NCBI GenBank assembly: GCA_020796225.1
Contig: CM036755.1
Span: forward strand, 77,447,772 to 77,511,771
Origin: Arion vulgaris
Lineage: Eukaryota > Mollusca > Gastropoda > Stylommatophora > Arionidae
Length of the DNA stretch: 64,000 nucleotides
Direction of reading: 5' to 3'
Below the pieces are notes generated by a model, which did no database searches, was not told where the DNA came from, and saw nothing but the letters and a program-made list of their open reading frames with translations. How positions within the stretch are numbered: the first letter of the stretch is position 1; each line of letters starts with the position of its first letter. Below are positions 20,301 to 33,200 of the stretch, one piece after another. The position numbers and the translations under genes were made by a program.

Positions 20301-20861
20301 TGGTCTGTTCGTATTCTTACTTAATGTTATTCATTAACTATCACAATTCCACTCTTACTTAATGTTATTCATTAACTATCACAATTCCACTATATTTCCA
20401 CCTAAATGTATTCTGTTATGCTACAAAAGATTACTTTTCCTTTACATCATTTTTCCTTGCTGAGAAATGTGTTCTTTACAAAAACTTTGTTTCTCACTTA
20501 TTTTTGTGTATATTGTATTTCATATTTTCTCGCTAACACCTTTTGTGTTTATCAATATATTTAATTCCTTCAAACATCATCGTTAATAGACTGGAACCAA
20601 ATAAAAGAACACAGGTCTGGGAGCTATGTGTTAAACTACGGTCTCATTATGAGACTTGTAGCCGTGGGTGGTAGGAATTTGGAACGTGTATAGACCTGCT
20701 TCCGTCTCTAACAAACATAACATTCAACAGCACACACAAAAATCACAACTAGAAAAACTCAGGGGATTTATCAAGTTAGTGTAACACTATAAAACAGATG
20801 TACCGACCGCCCTTCACTTAGGACGTTATTATGTCTTTTATACAGATCTTTTATACAGACA
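20301..20861. other. No gene seen
   Basis: Two direct copies of a 43-bp stretch (CTTACTTAATGTTATTCATT...) occur at about 20315-20400. Otherwise unique intronic sequence. Confidence 0.45.
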
Positions 20862-21475
20862 CTTATAGAGTAACGAGCAGTAATAGAACTCGGTTTAGTT
20901 CTGAGAATATAAGATATCTTGTATACAGACAATATTAAGAGTAACGAGCAGTAATAGAACTCGGTTTAGTTCTGAGAATATAAGATATCTTGTATACAGA
21001 CAATATTAAGAGTAACGAGCAGTAATAGAACTCGTTTAGTTCTGAAATATAAGATATCTTGTATACAGACAATATTAAGAGTAACGAGCAGTAATAGAAC
21101 TCGGTTTAGTTCTGAGAATATAAGATATCTTGTATGCAGACAATATTAATAATGAGCAGTAATAGAACTCGGTTTAGTTCTGAGAATATAAGATATCTTG
21201 TATAAAGACAATATAGAAGTAACGAGCAGTAATAGAACTCGGTTTAGTTCTGAGAATATAAGATATCTTGTATACAGACAATATTAAGAGTAACGAGCAG
21301 TAATAGAACTCGGTTTAGTTCTGAGAATATAAGATATCTTGTATACAGACAATATTAAGAGTAACGAGCAGTAATAGAACTCGGTTTAGTTCTGAGAATA
21401 TAAGATATCTTGTATACAGACAATATTAAGAGTAACGAGCAGTAATAGAACTCGGTTTAGTTCTGAGAATATAAG
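20862..21475. repeat. 71-bp satellite array with dyad symmetries
   Basis: About nine units of 71 bp beginning GTAACGAGCAGTAATAGAAC. Each contains an inverted repeat GAACT...AGTTC and a 10-bp palindrome AAGATATCTT. Two units have small deletions. Forty bases upstream (20836-20861) a partial unit with variant spacing starts the array. Confidence 0.93.
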
Positions 21476-22645
21476 AGCTACGCTTCGTCTTGTTATGTAG
21501 CATTGTGTGTGCTTAACGAATCAATTAACGGGATACAGTCTAGCGATATTTTGAATTGAAGACAACAACAAGAAAACTCAATGTTACAACTGAACTGAAA
21601 CATTTACTATTGACATCTTTCTGATATTATTCGTGTACATTCAATATTAAGTCTGAGGGTTTGCAAAACGGATAGTAGTGCATCTGTGAAAAAGACCACT
21701 TGGCTGTCAACATTGGTGCTATTGATCATGGTTGTAACCTTTACTAGGAGTTTTACGATGTAACGACAGCAAACAAATTATATTAGAAAAAAATAATCAG
21801 ACAACAAGTGAATATACTGACAGTATAATATCTAGTAATCTGATAAGCATTGATAAGATGATCTAGCCACAAGATTTTGTAGAGAATAGTTACTTCAAAG
21901 TGGAATGTTTCGACAGGGAGGAAAAAATTAATTTTACAAATGTAACTTTCTAAATGTGCTCGTTGTATTTTTATTTCATTTTTGTGTTCGAAAATCGTTC
22001 AAATTGCGAGAATTTGTGTTGTGTATATATTTATCTGTCTACACCCCCACACACACATCTTTAATCATTCATGTAACTCTACATCGTAAGGTCTTCAACG
22101 TTTTCTTATAGTGACTTCATCGTTGTTGATATTTCATATCTGCATCACAATAGTAATGAAATATCTATATCAATAAATCACTTGCTAGCTTTGGTGTTAA
22201 CTATTTTAGTTGTTTGTTTGTAAATTAGTGTATGTCTTATGTTTTTGACTTTATTTTGATTTTACTATTCTTTTCGCAAGTTCATTCCCACATCTTTCAT
22301 TGTTTTTATTTAGTGTCTACAATAACATTTTACCTGCTCCAGGTACTTTGTATACAATCTAAAACTTAGTGCCATTTTTTACTTGTTTAGACAAATAAGA
22401 TTTTGCGTCTCAAACTGCCAACAAGTTCCCTTAAATATATTTTATATATAATTGTTGACACTTATACTGTGTATTATTCTTTCTAACTGTACATGTCTGA
22501 CTGGGAAAAAAAAGTATATAAATTTAAAACAAAAATTCAGAAAATATTTCAAGGATAAGTTTTCAGTTTTTGATGAATAATTTAATTTTACAGGCAAATA
22601 ATAATAATATTCTCTACTTCTCAGAGGACCACTTAACATGCCGTG
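21476..22645. other. Unique AT-rich intron sequence, no gene seen
   Basis: About 1.2 kb without repeats, RT motifs or convincing open frames; the longest frames are lysine/phenylalanine-rich AT-driven runs. Confidence 0.5.
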
Positions 22646-23643
22646 TATGATTTCCCTCTATGTCTCCTGTTAGAGTATAGATTGCAAGCAACAAGTTTGA
22701 TTTCCCTCTATGTCTCCTGTTAGAGTATAGATTGCAAGCAACAAGTATGATTTCCCTCTATGTCTCCTGTTAGAGTATAGATTGCAAGCAACAAGTTTGA
22801 TTTCCCTCTATGCTTCCTGTTAGAGTATAGATTGCAAGCAACAAGTTTGATTTCCCTCTATGTCTCCTGTTAGAGTATAGATTGCAAGCAACAAGTTTGA
22901 TTTCCCTCTATGTCTCCTGTTAGAGTATAGATTGCAAGCAACAAGTTTGATTTCCCTCTATGCTTCCTGTTAGAGTATAGATTGCAAGCAACAAGTTTGA
23001 TTTCCCTCTATGCCTCCTGTTAGAGTATAGATTGCAAGCAACAAGTTTGATTTCCTTCTATGCTTCCTGTTAGAGTATAGATTGCAAGCAACAAGTTTGA
23101 TTTCCCTCTATGCTTCCTGTTAGAGTATAGATTGCAAGCAACAAGTTTGATTTCCTTCTATGCTTCCTGTTAGAGTATAGATTGCAAGCAACAAGTTTGA
23201 TTTCCCTCTATGCTTCCTGTTAGAGTATAGATTGCAAGCAACAAGTTTGATTTCCCTCTATGCTTCCTGTTAGAGTATAGATTGCAAGCAACAAGTTTGA
23301 CTTCCCTCTATGCTTCCTGTTAGAGTATAGATTGCAAGCAACAAGTTTGATTTCCCTCTATGTCTCCTGTTAGAGTATAGATTGCAAGCAACAAGTTTGA
23401 TTTCCCTCTATGCTTCCTGTTAGAGTATAGATTGCAAGCAACAAGTTTGACTTCCTCTATGCTCCTGTTAGAGTATAGATTGCAAGCAACAAGTTTGATT
23501 TCCCTCTATGCTTCCTGTTAGAGTATAGATTGCAAGCAACAAGTTTGATTTCCCTCTATGTCTCCTGTTAGAGTATAGATTGCAAGCAACAAGTTTGACT
23601 TCCCTCTATGCTTCCTGTTAGAGTATAGATTGCAAGCAACAAT
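22646..23643. repeat. 50-bp satellite array, highly homogeneous
   Basis: Twenty units of 50 bp (TGATTTCCCTCTATG(T/C)(C/T)TCC then TGTTAGAGTATAGATTGCAA, GCAACAAGTT). Unit length is almost constant. Variation is concentrated at the TCTCC/CTTCC/CCTCC site and at GATTT/GACTT. Confidence 0.97.
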
Positions 23644-24190
23644 TTCTGTAGATCGTCTTACTTCCCCTCCTCAATGACTGCCACATAAACCACATATAAT
23701 TACAACAGTTGTCTGTGACAGATCAATGTTGACACGATTTATACCTAACTTAGATCGGTAGTCAAACAGCTTTTCTTTAACTATAAATTTAATCATGAAG
23801 GCTTTAAGAGCGTGGTTTAATCTTACTAGAGTTTTGATTTAGCACATGCCAGGAAAACAGCGACAGCCAAATTGCATAACAAGTGCCTGTCTTGTACTTC
23901 GCTGTCAAATTACCTGATTCCTCTTGTCATTTAAGCACCAATATCTTTTAATACTGAATATCTTTTTTTAATACTGAATTGCTACTATGTTCTGTGATCT
24001 CTTATGTTTATCTATGGAACTACTACAACTTAACAGTTAGAGTAGTTTTCCAACAGTAACAATCTCAGGTTGACAATGTATCATGTCCAGAAAGACAGGA
24101 AGTAAAGCTAATTGCATATGTTAAAATCATGCTCCATCATCTCTGATGTTTCAGAAATCAGATCCAACCATATTCCTCCTAATGTCCCTA
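23644..24190. other. No gene seen
   Basis: Unique intronic sequence; two short direct repeats of ATACTGAAT at about 23950-23980. Confidence 0.45.
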
Positions 24191-24560
24191 CACATTCTTT
24201 CATGTTTCTCAACATTCCTTCATTCCTACACATTCTTTCAACTTCACACATTCTTCAACTTTCTACACATTTTTCATGTTCACATATTCCTTCCTGTTTC
24301 TACACATTCCTTCCTGTTCTTACACATTTCTTCATGTCTCTACACATTCCTTCATATTCTTACACAGTCATTCATATCTCTACACATTCCTTCATATTCT
24401 TTCACAGTCATTCATATCTCACATCTCCTTCATTCTCTACACATTCCTTCATGTCTCTACACATTCCTTCATGTCTCTACACATTCCTTCATGTCTCTAC
24501 ACATTCCTTCATGTCTCTACACATTCCTTCATGTTCCTACACATTGCTTTATCTTCCTAC
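24190..24560. repeat. Minisatellite, 20-bp unit, pyrimidine-rich
   Basis: About 17 copies of ACATTCCTTCATGTCTCTAC. They are irregular in the first half and nearly perfect from 24430 to 24540, giving overlapping periodic frames (HIPSCLYTF...). Confidence 0.93.
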
Positions 24561-25077
24561 ATTTTGCTTCATTTTGTTTTAATTTGGAAGTGTTACATTT
24601 CAAACACCATATCTATAAAACCAATTGAGTTAGACATTTTTTATGAGGTTCACGCTATAATTATGGGTGATATGTACATCATATGTTAGTTTGGCATTCT
24701 TTTACCTCTTATATTTGTAAAATCCACTGCACGATGAAGCATGGGGTACAATATATTTTCAAGAAAATTAATTATTTTTTTAAATAACTAATTACAGTGC
24801 ATACACTAAACATTGTTTATCATCAGAAACAATGTCTTTTTCAACATGTGGCCAAGTTGTATAACAATATGTTTGTTAATTTTTTCTGTGAATTTTTGAA
24901 AAGACAACCCTTGTTCTGGGTGGGTCTCCGCATTTACATTTACATTCCTTTCAAGAGTTATGAATATCGTGAAAGATGGCAATAATTCTACATTTATCGG
25001 AATTTATTTTTCCCGTTTAGTTGGATCGTAACTGTGTTCACATGACAGATTGTTTCTTCAACTTGGGCCATCCATAC
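24561..25077. other. No gene seen
   Basis: Unique AT-rich intronic sequence. Confidence 0.45.
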
Positions 25078-25080
25078 ATC

Positions 25081-25128
<48 letters not shown>

Positions 25129-25145
25129 TATCTATCTCTCTCTCT
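25078..25145. repeat. TC/TCTA microsatellite
   Basis: A TC dinucleotide run with a short ATCTATCTATC interruption. The following 280 bp are unique and pyrimidine-rich. Confidence 0.95.
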
Positions 25146-25432
25146 GTCATGCATTTTAAGTCCGATTGGGCAATAGGCCGTCAACTATCTTACGCCATGT
25201 CTTCATATCTTTAGCTTTCTCCTGCAGCTCATTGCAGCTCTTCTGTATATGGCCAATCTCTGCCTTCAAGTCTCTTCTTCATGTATTTCTAGACTTCTCT
25301 CTCTTTCAATATCCGTGAATTACCGTACTTGATACTCCTGCATTTATTATCATTTCAACTCTTATATAATGTAGTCGCTGGTCACACACAGTAAACCACA
25401 TACAAGATATGGTTTGTATTATAGTATGAAAC

Positions 25433-27048
25433 TAACGTTGTGACATTACGTCATGGACAACGTTGTGATATTACTTCATAGACAACGTTGTGACATTACT
25501 TCATAGACAACGTTGTGATATTACTTCATAGACAACGATGTGCTTTCTAGCATTACTTTCTTAGCAGTTTGACTCTCAGCAATGCATTACTAAGACAACG
25601 TTGGAATACTCAAGACAACGTTGACATTTCATGACACTTTGATTTCTTCATGACAACGTTGTGACATTACTTCTGTAGTTGGACATACTTCATGACACGT
25701 TGTGACTACTTCATGGACAACGTTGTGACATTACTTCATGACACGTTGATATTCGTGACTTGTGACATTCTTCATGGACAACGTTGTGACATTATTCATG
25801 GACAACGTTGTGATATTTTAACAACGTTGTGACATCTGGTATACCATGACAACGTTGTGACATCAAGTTGGACATTACATGGACACTTGTGACATCTCAT
25901 GACAACGTTGTGATATTACTTCATGGACAACGTTGTGACATTACTTCATAGACAACGTTGTGACATTACTTCCATGAGACAACGTGATGTGACACTGATT
26001 ACTTCATGGACAACGTTGTGAACTATGACAACGTTGTGACATTCATGGACAACGTTGTGACATTCTTCATGACAACGTTGTGATATTACTTCATAGACAA
26101 CGTTGTGACATTACTTCATGGACAACGTTGTGATATTACTTCATAGACAACGTTGTGACATTACTTCATAGACAACGTTGTGACATTACTTCATGGACAA
26201 CGTTGTGATATTACTTCATGGACAACGTTGTGCCATTACTTCATGGACAACGTTGTGACATTACTTCATGGACAACGTTGTGACATTACTTCATGGACAA
26301 CGTTGTGACTACTTCATGGACAACGTTGTGACATTCTTTATGGACAACGTTGTGATATTACTTCATGACAACGTTGTGACATTAGCTTCATGGACAACGT
26401 TGTGAATTACTTCATGGACAACGTTGTGAATTATCTTCATAGACAACGTTGTGACATTACTTCATGGACAACGTTGTGACATTACTTCATGGACAACGTT
26501 GTGATATTACTTCATAGACAACGTTGTGACATTACTTCATGGACAACGTTGTGATATTACTTCATAGACAACGTTGTGACATTACTTCATAGACAACGTT
26601 GTGACATTACTTCATGGACAACGTTGTGATATTACTTCATGGACAACGTTGTGACATTACTTCATGGACAACGTTGTGACATTACTTCATGGACAACGTT
26701 GTGACATTACTTCATGGACAACGTTGTGACATTACTTCATGGACAACGTTGTTACATTACTTCATAGACAACGTTGTGACATTACTTCATGGACAACGTT
26801 GTGACATTACTTCATGGACAACGTTGTGATATTACTTCATAGACAACGTTGTGACATTACTTCATGGACAACGTTGTGATATTACTTCATAGACAACGTT
26901 GTGACATTACTTCATGGACAACGTTGTGACATTACTTCATGGACAACGTTGTGATATTACTTCATAGACAACGTTGTGACATTACTTCATAGACAACGTT
27001 GTGACATTACTTCATGGACAACGTTGTGACATTACTTCATGGACAACA
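25433..27048. repeat. 25-bp satellite with ACAACGTTGT palindrome, beside exon 2
   Basis: About 63 units of 25 bp (GGACAACGTTGTGACATTAC then TTCAT). Each has a perfect 10-bp palindrome ACAACGTTGT containing a CpG. Units from about 26050 to 27048 are regular, and those from 25550 to 26050 are ragged with many small deletions. The array ends about 180 bp before the DCX exon 2 acceptor. Confidence 0.96.
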
Positions 27049-27230
27049 CGCGAATACAGTGTGATACCCCTCTATCCCAAGCCCAAAATGCTGGTATCCA
27101 AGGATACGTTAAAACACCTGGACATCTTTCACCTGAAGATTCACGACTAATCTTTAAATCTATTTTCTAACAAATAACAGAAACATACAATAAAATTTTA
27201 ATTTTAAAGTTTTGTTATTATTTCCTACAG

Positions 27231-27282
27231 ATATGACCAGATTTCTAATGAGAAGAGAAGATCACAGCCTTTCAATTATGAT
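27231..27282 (+). CDS. Doublecortin-domain protein, coding exon 2
   Basis: A 52-base exon between a strong acceptor (TTTCCTACAG, ends 27230) and a consensus donor (GTAAGT, starts 27283). Its first base completes the split Arg codon left by exon 1 (AG + A). It then reads YDQISNEKRRSQPFNYD with no stop and ends in phase 0. The joint RFKPL-R-YDQI fits the end of a DCX domain. Both the phase match and the splice signals support it; the sequence between exons contains only repeats and transposons. The rest of the protein is not located. Confidence 0.85.
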
Positions 27283-27299
27283 GTAAGTATTTGTTTAGT

Positions 27300-30200
27300 T
27301 TGATGTTTTCCCTTCTGTACTTGTGATGTGCCCTGTGATGTGGACCAATGTTGATATCTTCCCACTGTGACCTTGTGATGTGAACCCTAGTTGATGTCTT
27401 CCTTACTGTGTTGTGAGTGAACCCTATGTTGATATTTTCCCTTACTGTGCCCTTGTGATGTAAACCCCTATGTTGATATCTTCCTTACTGTGACCTTGTG
27501 ATTGAACCTATGTTGATTCTTCCTTACGTGACCTGTGAGGGTGGACCCATGTTGATCTTCCTTACTGTGACCTTGTGATGTGACCTTGTGATGTAACCTA
27601 TGTTGATATCTTCCTTAATGTGACCAGATGTGAACATTTATTTGATGTCTTCTTTACTGTGACCTTGTGATGTGGACACTATGTTGATTTCTTCCTTACT
27701 GTGACCTTGTGATGTGGACACTATGTTGATGTCTTCCTTACTGTGACCCTGATGTGGACACTATGTTGATATCTTCCTTACTGTGACCTTGTGAGGGAAA
27801 CACTATGTTGATATCTTCCTTACTGTGACCTTGTGATGTGAACCCTATGTTGATTTCTTCCTTACTGTGACCTTGTGATGTGAACACTATGTTGATATCT
27901 TCCTTACTGTGACCTTGTGATGTGAACCCTATGTTGATGTCTTTTCCACGTGACCTTGTGATGTGGACTCTATGTTGATGTCTTCTTTACTGTGACCTTG
28001 TGATGTGGACTCTATGTTGATGTCTTCTTTACTGTGACTTGGATGTGAACCCTATGTTGATGTCTTCTACTGTACCTTGGGGATGTAAACACTATGTTGA
28101 TATTTTCCCCTTACTGTGACCTTGTGATGTGAACCCTATGTTGATGTCTTCCTTACTGTTGACCTTTGATGTGAACACTATGTTGATATCTTCCTTACTG
28201 TGACCTTGTGATGTGAACCCTATGTTGATGTCTTCCTTACTGTGACCTTGTGATGTGGACTCTATGTTGATGTCTTCCTTACTGTGACCTTGTGATGTGG
28301 ACTCTATGTTGATGTCTTCTTTACTGTGACCCTGTGATGGGGGCCCGTATGTTGATGTCTTCCTTACTGTGACCTTGTGATGTGAACCTATGTTGATGTT
28401 TTCCCTTACTGTGACCTTGTGATGTGGACTCTATGTTGATGTCTTCCTTACTGTGACCTTGTGATGTGGACACTATGTTGATGTCTTCCTTACTGTGCCC
28501 TTTGGGTGATGTGAACCCTATGTTGATATCTTCCTTACTGTGACCTTGTGATGTGGACACTATGTTGATATCTTCCTTCCCTGGACTCATGATGTGAACC
28601 CTATGTTGATGTCTTCCTTACTGTGACCTTGTGATGGGACACTATGTTGATGTCTTCCTTACTGTGACCGTGAGGGAAACCCCTTTAATGTTGATATCTT
28701 CCTTACTGTGCCCTTTGTGATGTGAACCCTATGTTGATATCTTCCTTATGCAGCCCTTTGTGATGTGAACCCTATGTTGATATCTTCCTTACTGTGCCCT
28801 TTGTGATGGGACCGTATGTTGATGTCTTCTACTGTGACCTTGATGTGACCTTGTGATGTTAACCCATGTTGATGTCTTCCTTCCCGACCTGTGATGGGAC
28901 CCCATGTTGATATCTTCCATTGACCTTGTGAGGGAACACTATGTGTCTTCTTTACGGGACCTTGTGATGTGGACACTAGTTGATATTTTCCCTACTGGAC
29001 CTTTGATGTGAACACTATGTTGATGTCTTCCTTACTGTGACCTTGTGATGTGGACACTATGTTGATATCTTCTTACTGTGACCTTGTGATGTAACACTAA
29101 TTTGATGTCTTCTTTACTGTGACCTTGTGATGTGAACCTATGTTGATATCTTCTTACTGTGACCTTGTGATGTAAACCCCTATGTTGATATCTTTCCTTA
29201 CTGTGACCTTGTGATGGAACCTATGTTGATGTCTTCTTTTGACCTGTGATGGAACCCTATGTTGATATCTTCCTTACTGTGACCTTGTGATGTAAACCCT
29301 ATGTTGATATCTTCCTGTGTTGTAGGCCTGTAGAGATTGTCTCTTACTGTGACCTTGTGATGTGCCCTTTGATGAGAACCTAGTTGATGTCCTTCCTTAC
29401 TGTGCCCTTCAATGGAACCCTATGTTGATGTCTTCTTTATGTGACCTTGTGATGTGGACACTATGTTGATATTTTCCCTTACTGTGACCTTTGATGTGAC
29501 TGATGTGGATACTGTTGATGTCTTCCTACTGTGACCTTGTGATGTGAACCCTATGTTGATGTCTTCTTTACTGTGACCTTGTGAGGGAACCCTATGTTGA
29601 TATCTTCCTTACTGTGACCTTGTGATGTGAACCCTATGTTGATATTTTCCCTTTTGGGTGCCCTTGTGATGTAACCCCTATGTTGATGTCTTCTTTACTG
29701 TGACCTTGTGATGGGGAACCCTATGTTGATGTCTTCCACTGTGAACTTGTGATGTGAACTATGTTGATATTTTTCCTTACTGTGACCTTGTGATGTGACC
29801 TATGTTGATGTCTTCTTTACTGTGCCCTTTTGGGGATGTGAACCCTATGTTGATATCTTCCTTACTGTGACCTTGTGATGTGAACACTATGTTGATATCT
29901 TCCTTACTGTGACCTTGTGATGTGAACCCCTTTGTTGATATCTTCCTACTGTGATTTTGTGATGTGAACCCTATGTTGATATCTTCCTTACTGTGACCGT
30001 GATGTGGCCCGTATGTTGATGTCTTCCTTGTGACTTTGTGATGTGACCTTGTGATGTGGACCTATGTTGATGTCTTCCTTACTGTGACTTTGATGTGAAC
30101 CCTATGTTGATGTCTTCTTTACTGTGACCTGTGAAGGTGAACCGTTGTTGATGTCTTCCTTACTGTGCCCTTTGTGATGTGACCTTGTGATGTGGACACT

Positions 30201-33200
30201 ATGTTGATGTTTTCCCTTTACTGTGACCTTGTGATTGTGGACCGTATGTTGATGTCTTCCTTACTGTGACCTTGTGATGTGGACCGATGTTGATGTCTTC
30301 CTTACTGTGACCTTGTGATTGACTTGGATGTGGACACTATGTTGATTCTCCTTACTGTGACCTTGTGATGTGAACCCTATGTTGATGTCTTCTTTACTGT
30401 GACCTTGTGAGGGAACCTATGTTGATGTCTTCTTTACTGTGACTTAGATGTGAACACTATGTTGATGTCTTTTTACTGTGACCGGATGTGAACCCTATGT
30501 TGATATTTTCCCTTACTGTGACCTTGTGATGTGGATCGTATGTTGATATCTTCCTTACTGTGCCCTGTGATGTGACCTTGTGATGTGAACCCATGTTGAT
30601 ATCTTCCTTACTGTGACCTTGTGATGTAACACTATGTTGATGTCTCTCCTTACTGTGACCTTGTGATGTGGACACTATGTTGATGTCTTCCTTACTGTGA
30701 CCCTGTGATGTGGAAAACCTATGTTGATATCTTCTTACTGTGACCTTGTGATGTGAACCCTATGTTGATGTCTTCTTTACTGTGACCTTGTGATGTGAAC
30801 ATAGGTTGATGTCTTCCACTGTTGACCGGATGTGGACTCTATGTTGATGTCCTTTACTGTGACCTTGTGATGTTAACCCTATGTTGATGTCTTCCTTACT
30901 GTGACCTTGTGATGTGGCCCTGTATGTTGATGTCTTCCTTACTGACCTTGTGATGTGGACACTATGTTGATGTCTTCCTTACTGTGACCTTGTGTGAACC
31001 CTATGTTGATATCTTCACTGTGACCTTGGATGGGACTGTATGTTGATATCTTCCTTACTGTGACCTTGTGATGGACTGTGAGTAAACCCCTTTAGTTGAT
31101 ATCTTCCTTACTGTGACCTTTGATTGAAAACATGTTGATGTCTTCCTTCACGGGACCTATGATGTGGACACTATGTTGATTTTCTTCCTTACTGTGACTT
31201 GATGGAACCCTATGTTGATGTCTTCTTTACTGTGACCTTGAGTTTGAACACTAGGTTGATGTCTTCTACTGTGCCCTGTGATGTCAGCTCTATGTTGATG
31301 TCTTCTTTACTGTGACCTTGTGATGTGAACCCTATGTTGATGTCTTCCTTACTGTGACCTTGTGATGTGGACACTATGTTGATGTCTTCTTACTGTGACC
31401 TTGTGATGTGAACCCTAGGATATCTTCCTTACTGTGACCTTGTGATGTAACCCATGTCGATATCTTCTTACTGTGACCTTGTGATGTGAACCTATGTTGA
31501 TATCTTCCTTACTGTGACCTTGATGTGGACCGTATGTTGATGTCTTCCTTACTGTGACCTTGTGATGTGACCTTGTGATGTGAACCCTATGTTGATGTCT
31601 TCTTTACTGTGACCTTGTGATGTGAACACTATTTTGATATCTTCCTTACTGTGACCTTGTGATGTGAACACTATGTTGATGTCTTCTTTACTGTGACCTT
31701 GTATGGGGAACCCTATGTTGATATCTTCCTTATGTGACCTGTGATGTAACCCTATGTTGATATCTTCCTTACTGTGCCCTTGTGATGTAACCTATGTTGA
31801 TGTCTTCTTTACTGTGACCTTGTGATGTGAACCCTATGTTGATATCTTCCTTACTGTGACCTTTGAGGGAACCTATGTTGATATCTTCCTTACTGTGACC
31901 TTGTGATGTGGCCCGATGGTTATTCCTTCCCCTTGACCTTGTGATGTGACCTTGTGATGGAACCCATGTTGATGTCTTCTACGGGACCTTGTGATGTAAC
32001 CCTATGTTGATGTCTTCTTTACTGTGACCTTGTGATGTGGACACTATGTTGATATTTTCCTTACTTGTGACTTTTATTAAATATGTTGATATCTTCTTTA
32101 CTGTGACCTTGTGATGTGAACACTATGTTGATTTCTTCCTTACTGTGACCCTGTGATGTGGACACTATGTTGATATTTCCTTACTTAATTTGGATGTGAA
32201 CACTATGTTGATTTCTTTACTGTGCCCTTTGTAGTGTGGACACTATGTTGATGTCTTCCTACTGTGACCTTGTGATGTAAACCCCTATGTTGATGTCTTC
32301 TTACTGTGCCCTTTGTGATGTGAACCCTATGTTGATATCTTCCTACTGTGACCTTGTGTTTGGGGAACCTATGTTGATATCTTCCTACTGTGACCTTGTG
32401 ATGTGAACCCTATGTTGATGTCTTTACTTGACCTTGGGGATGTGAACCCATGTTGATGTCTTCCTTACTGTGACCTTGTGATGTAACCCTATGTTGATAT
32501 CTTCCTTACTGTGACCTTGGATGAGACCTATGTTGATGCTTCTTACTGTGACCTTGTGAGTAACCCTATGTTGATATCTTCCTTACTGTGACCTTGTGAT
32601 GTGAACACTATGTTGATATCTTCCTTACTGTGACCTTGTGATGTGAACCCCTATGTTGATATCTTCCACTGTGACCTTTGATGTGAACCCTATGTTGATA
32701 TCTTCTTATGGACCTTGTGATGTGGCCCGTATGTTGATGTCTTCCTTACTGTGACCTTGTGATGTGACCTTGTGTGTGGACACTATGTTGATGTCTTCCT
32801 TACGGACCTTGTGATGTGAACCCTATGTTGATGTCTTCTTTACTGTGACCTTGTGATGTGAACCTATGTTGATATCTTCACTGTGACCTGTGATGTGGAC
32901 ACTATGTTGATGTCTTCTTACTGTGACCTTGTGATGTGAACCCTATGTTGATATCTTCCTTACTGACCTGTGAATGTGGACCATGTTGATATTTCCTTCT
33001 GTGACCTTGTGATGGACCTTGTGATGTGAACCCTTGGATATCTTCCTTACTGTGACCGGATGTAAAACACTATGTTGATGTCTTCCTTACTGTGACCTTG
33101 TGATTGGACCCCATGTTGATGTCTTCCTTACTGTGACCTTGTGATGTTGACACTATTTGATATCTTCCTTACTGTGACCTTGTGATGTGGAACTGTTGAT

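Noticed and set aside
25433..27048. CRISPR-like array (regular short repeats with a palindrome)
   Set aside because: There are no unique spacers; the whole 25 bp repeats, and the setting is a eukaryotic intron.
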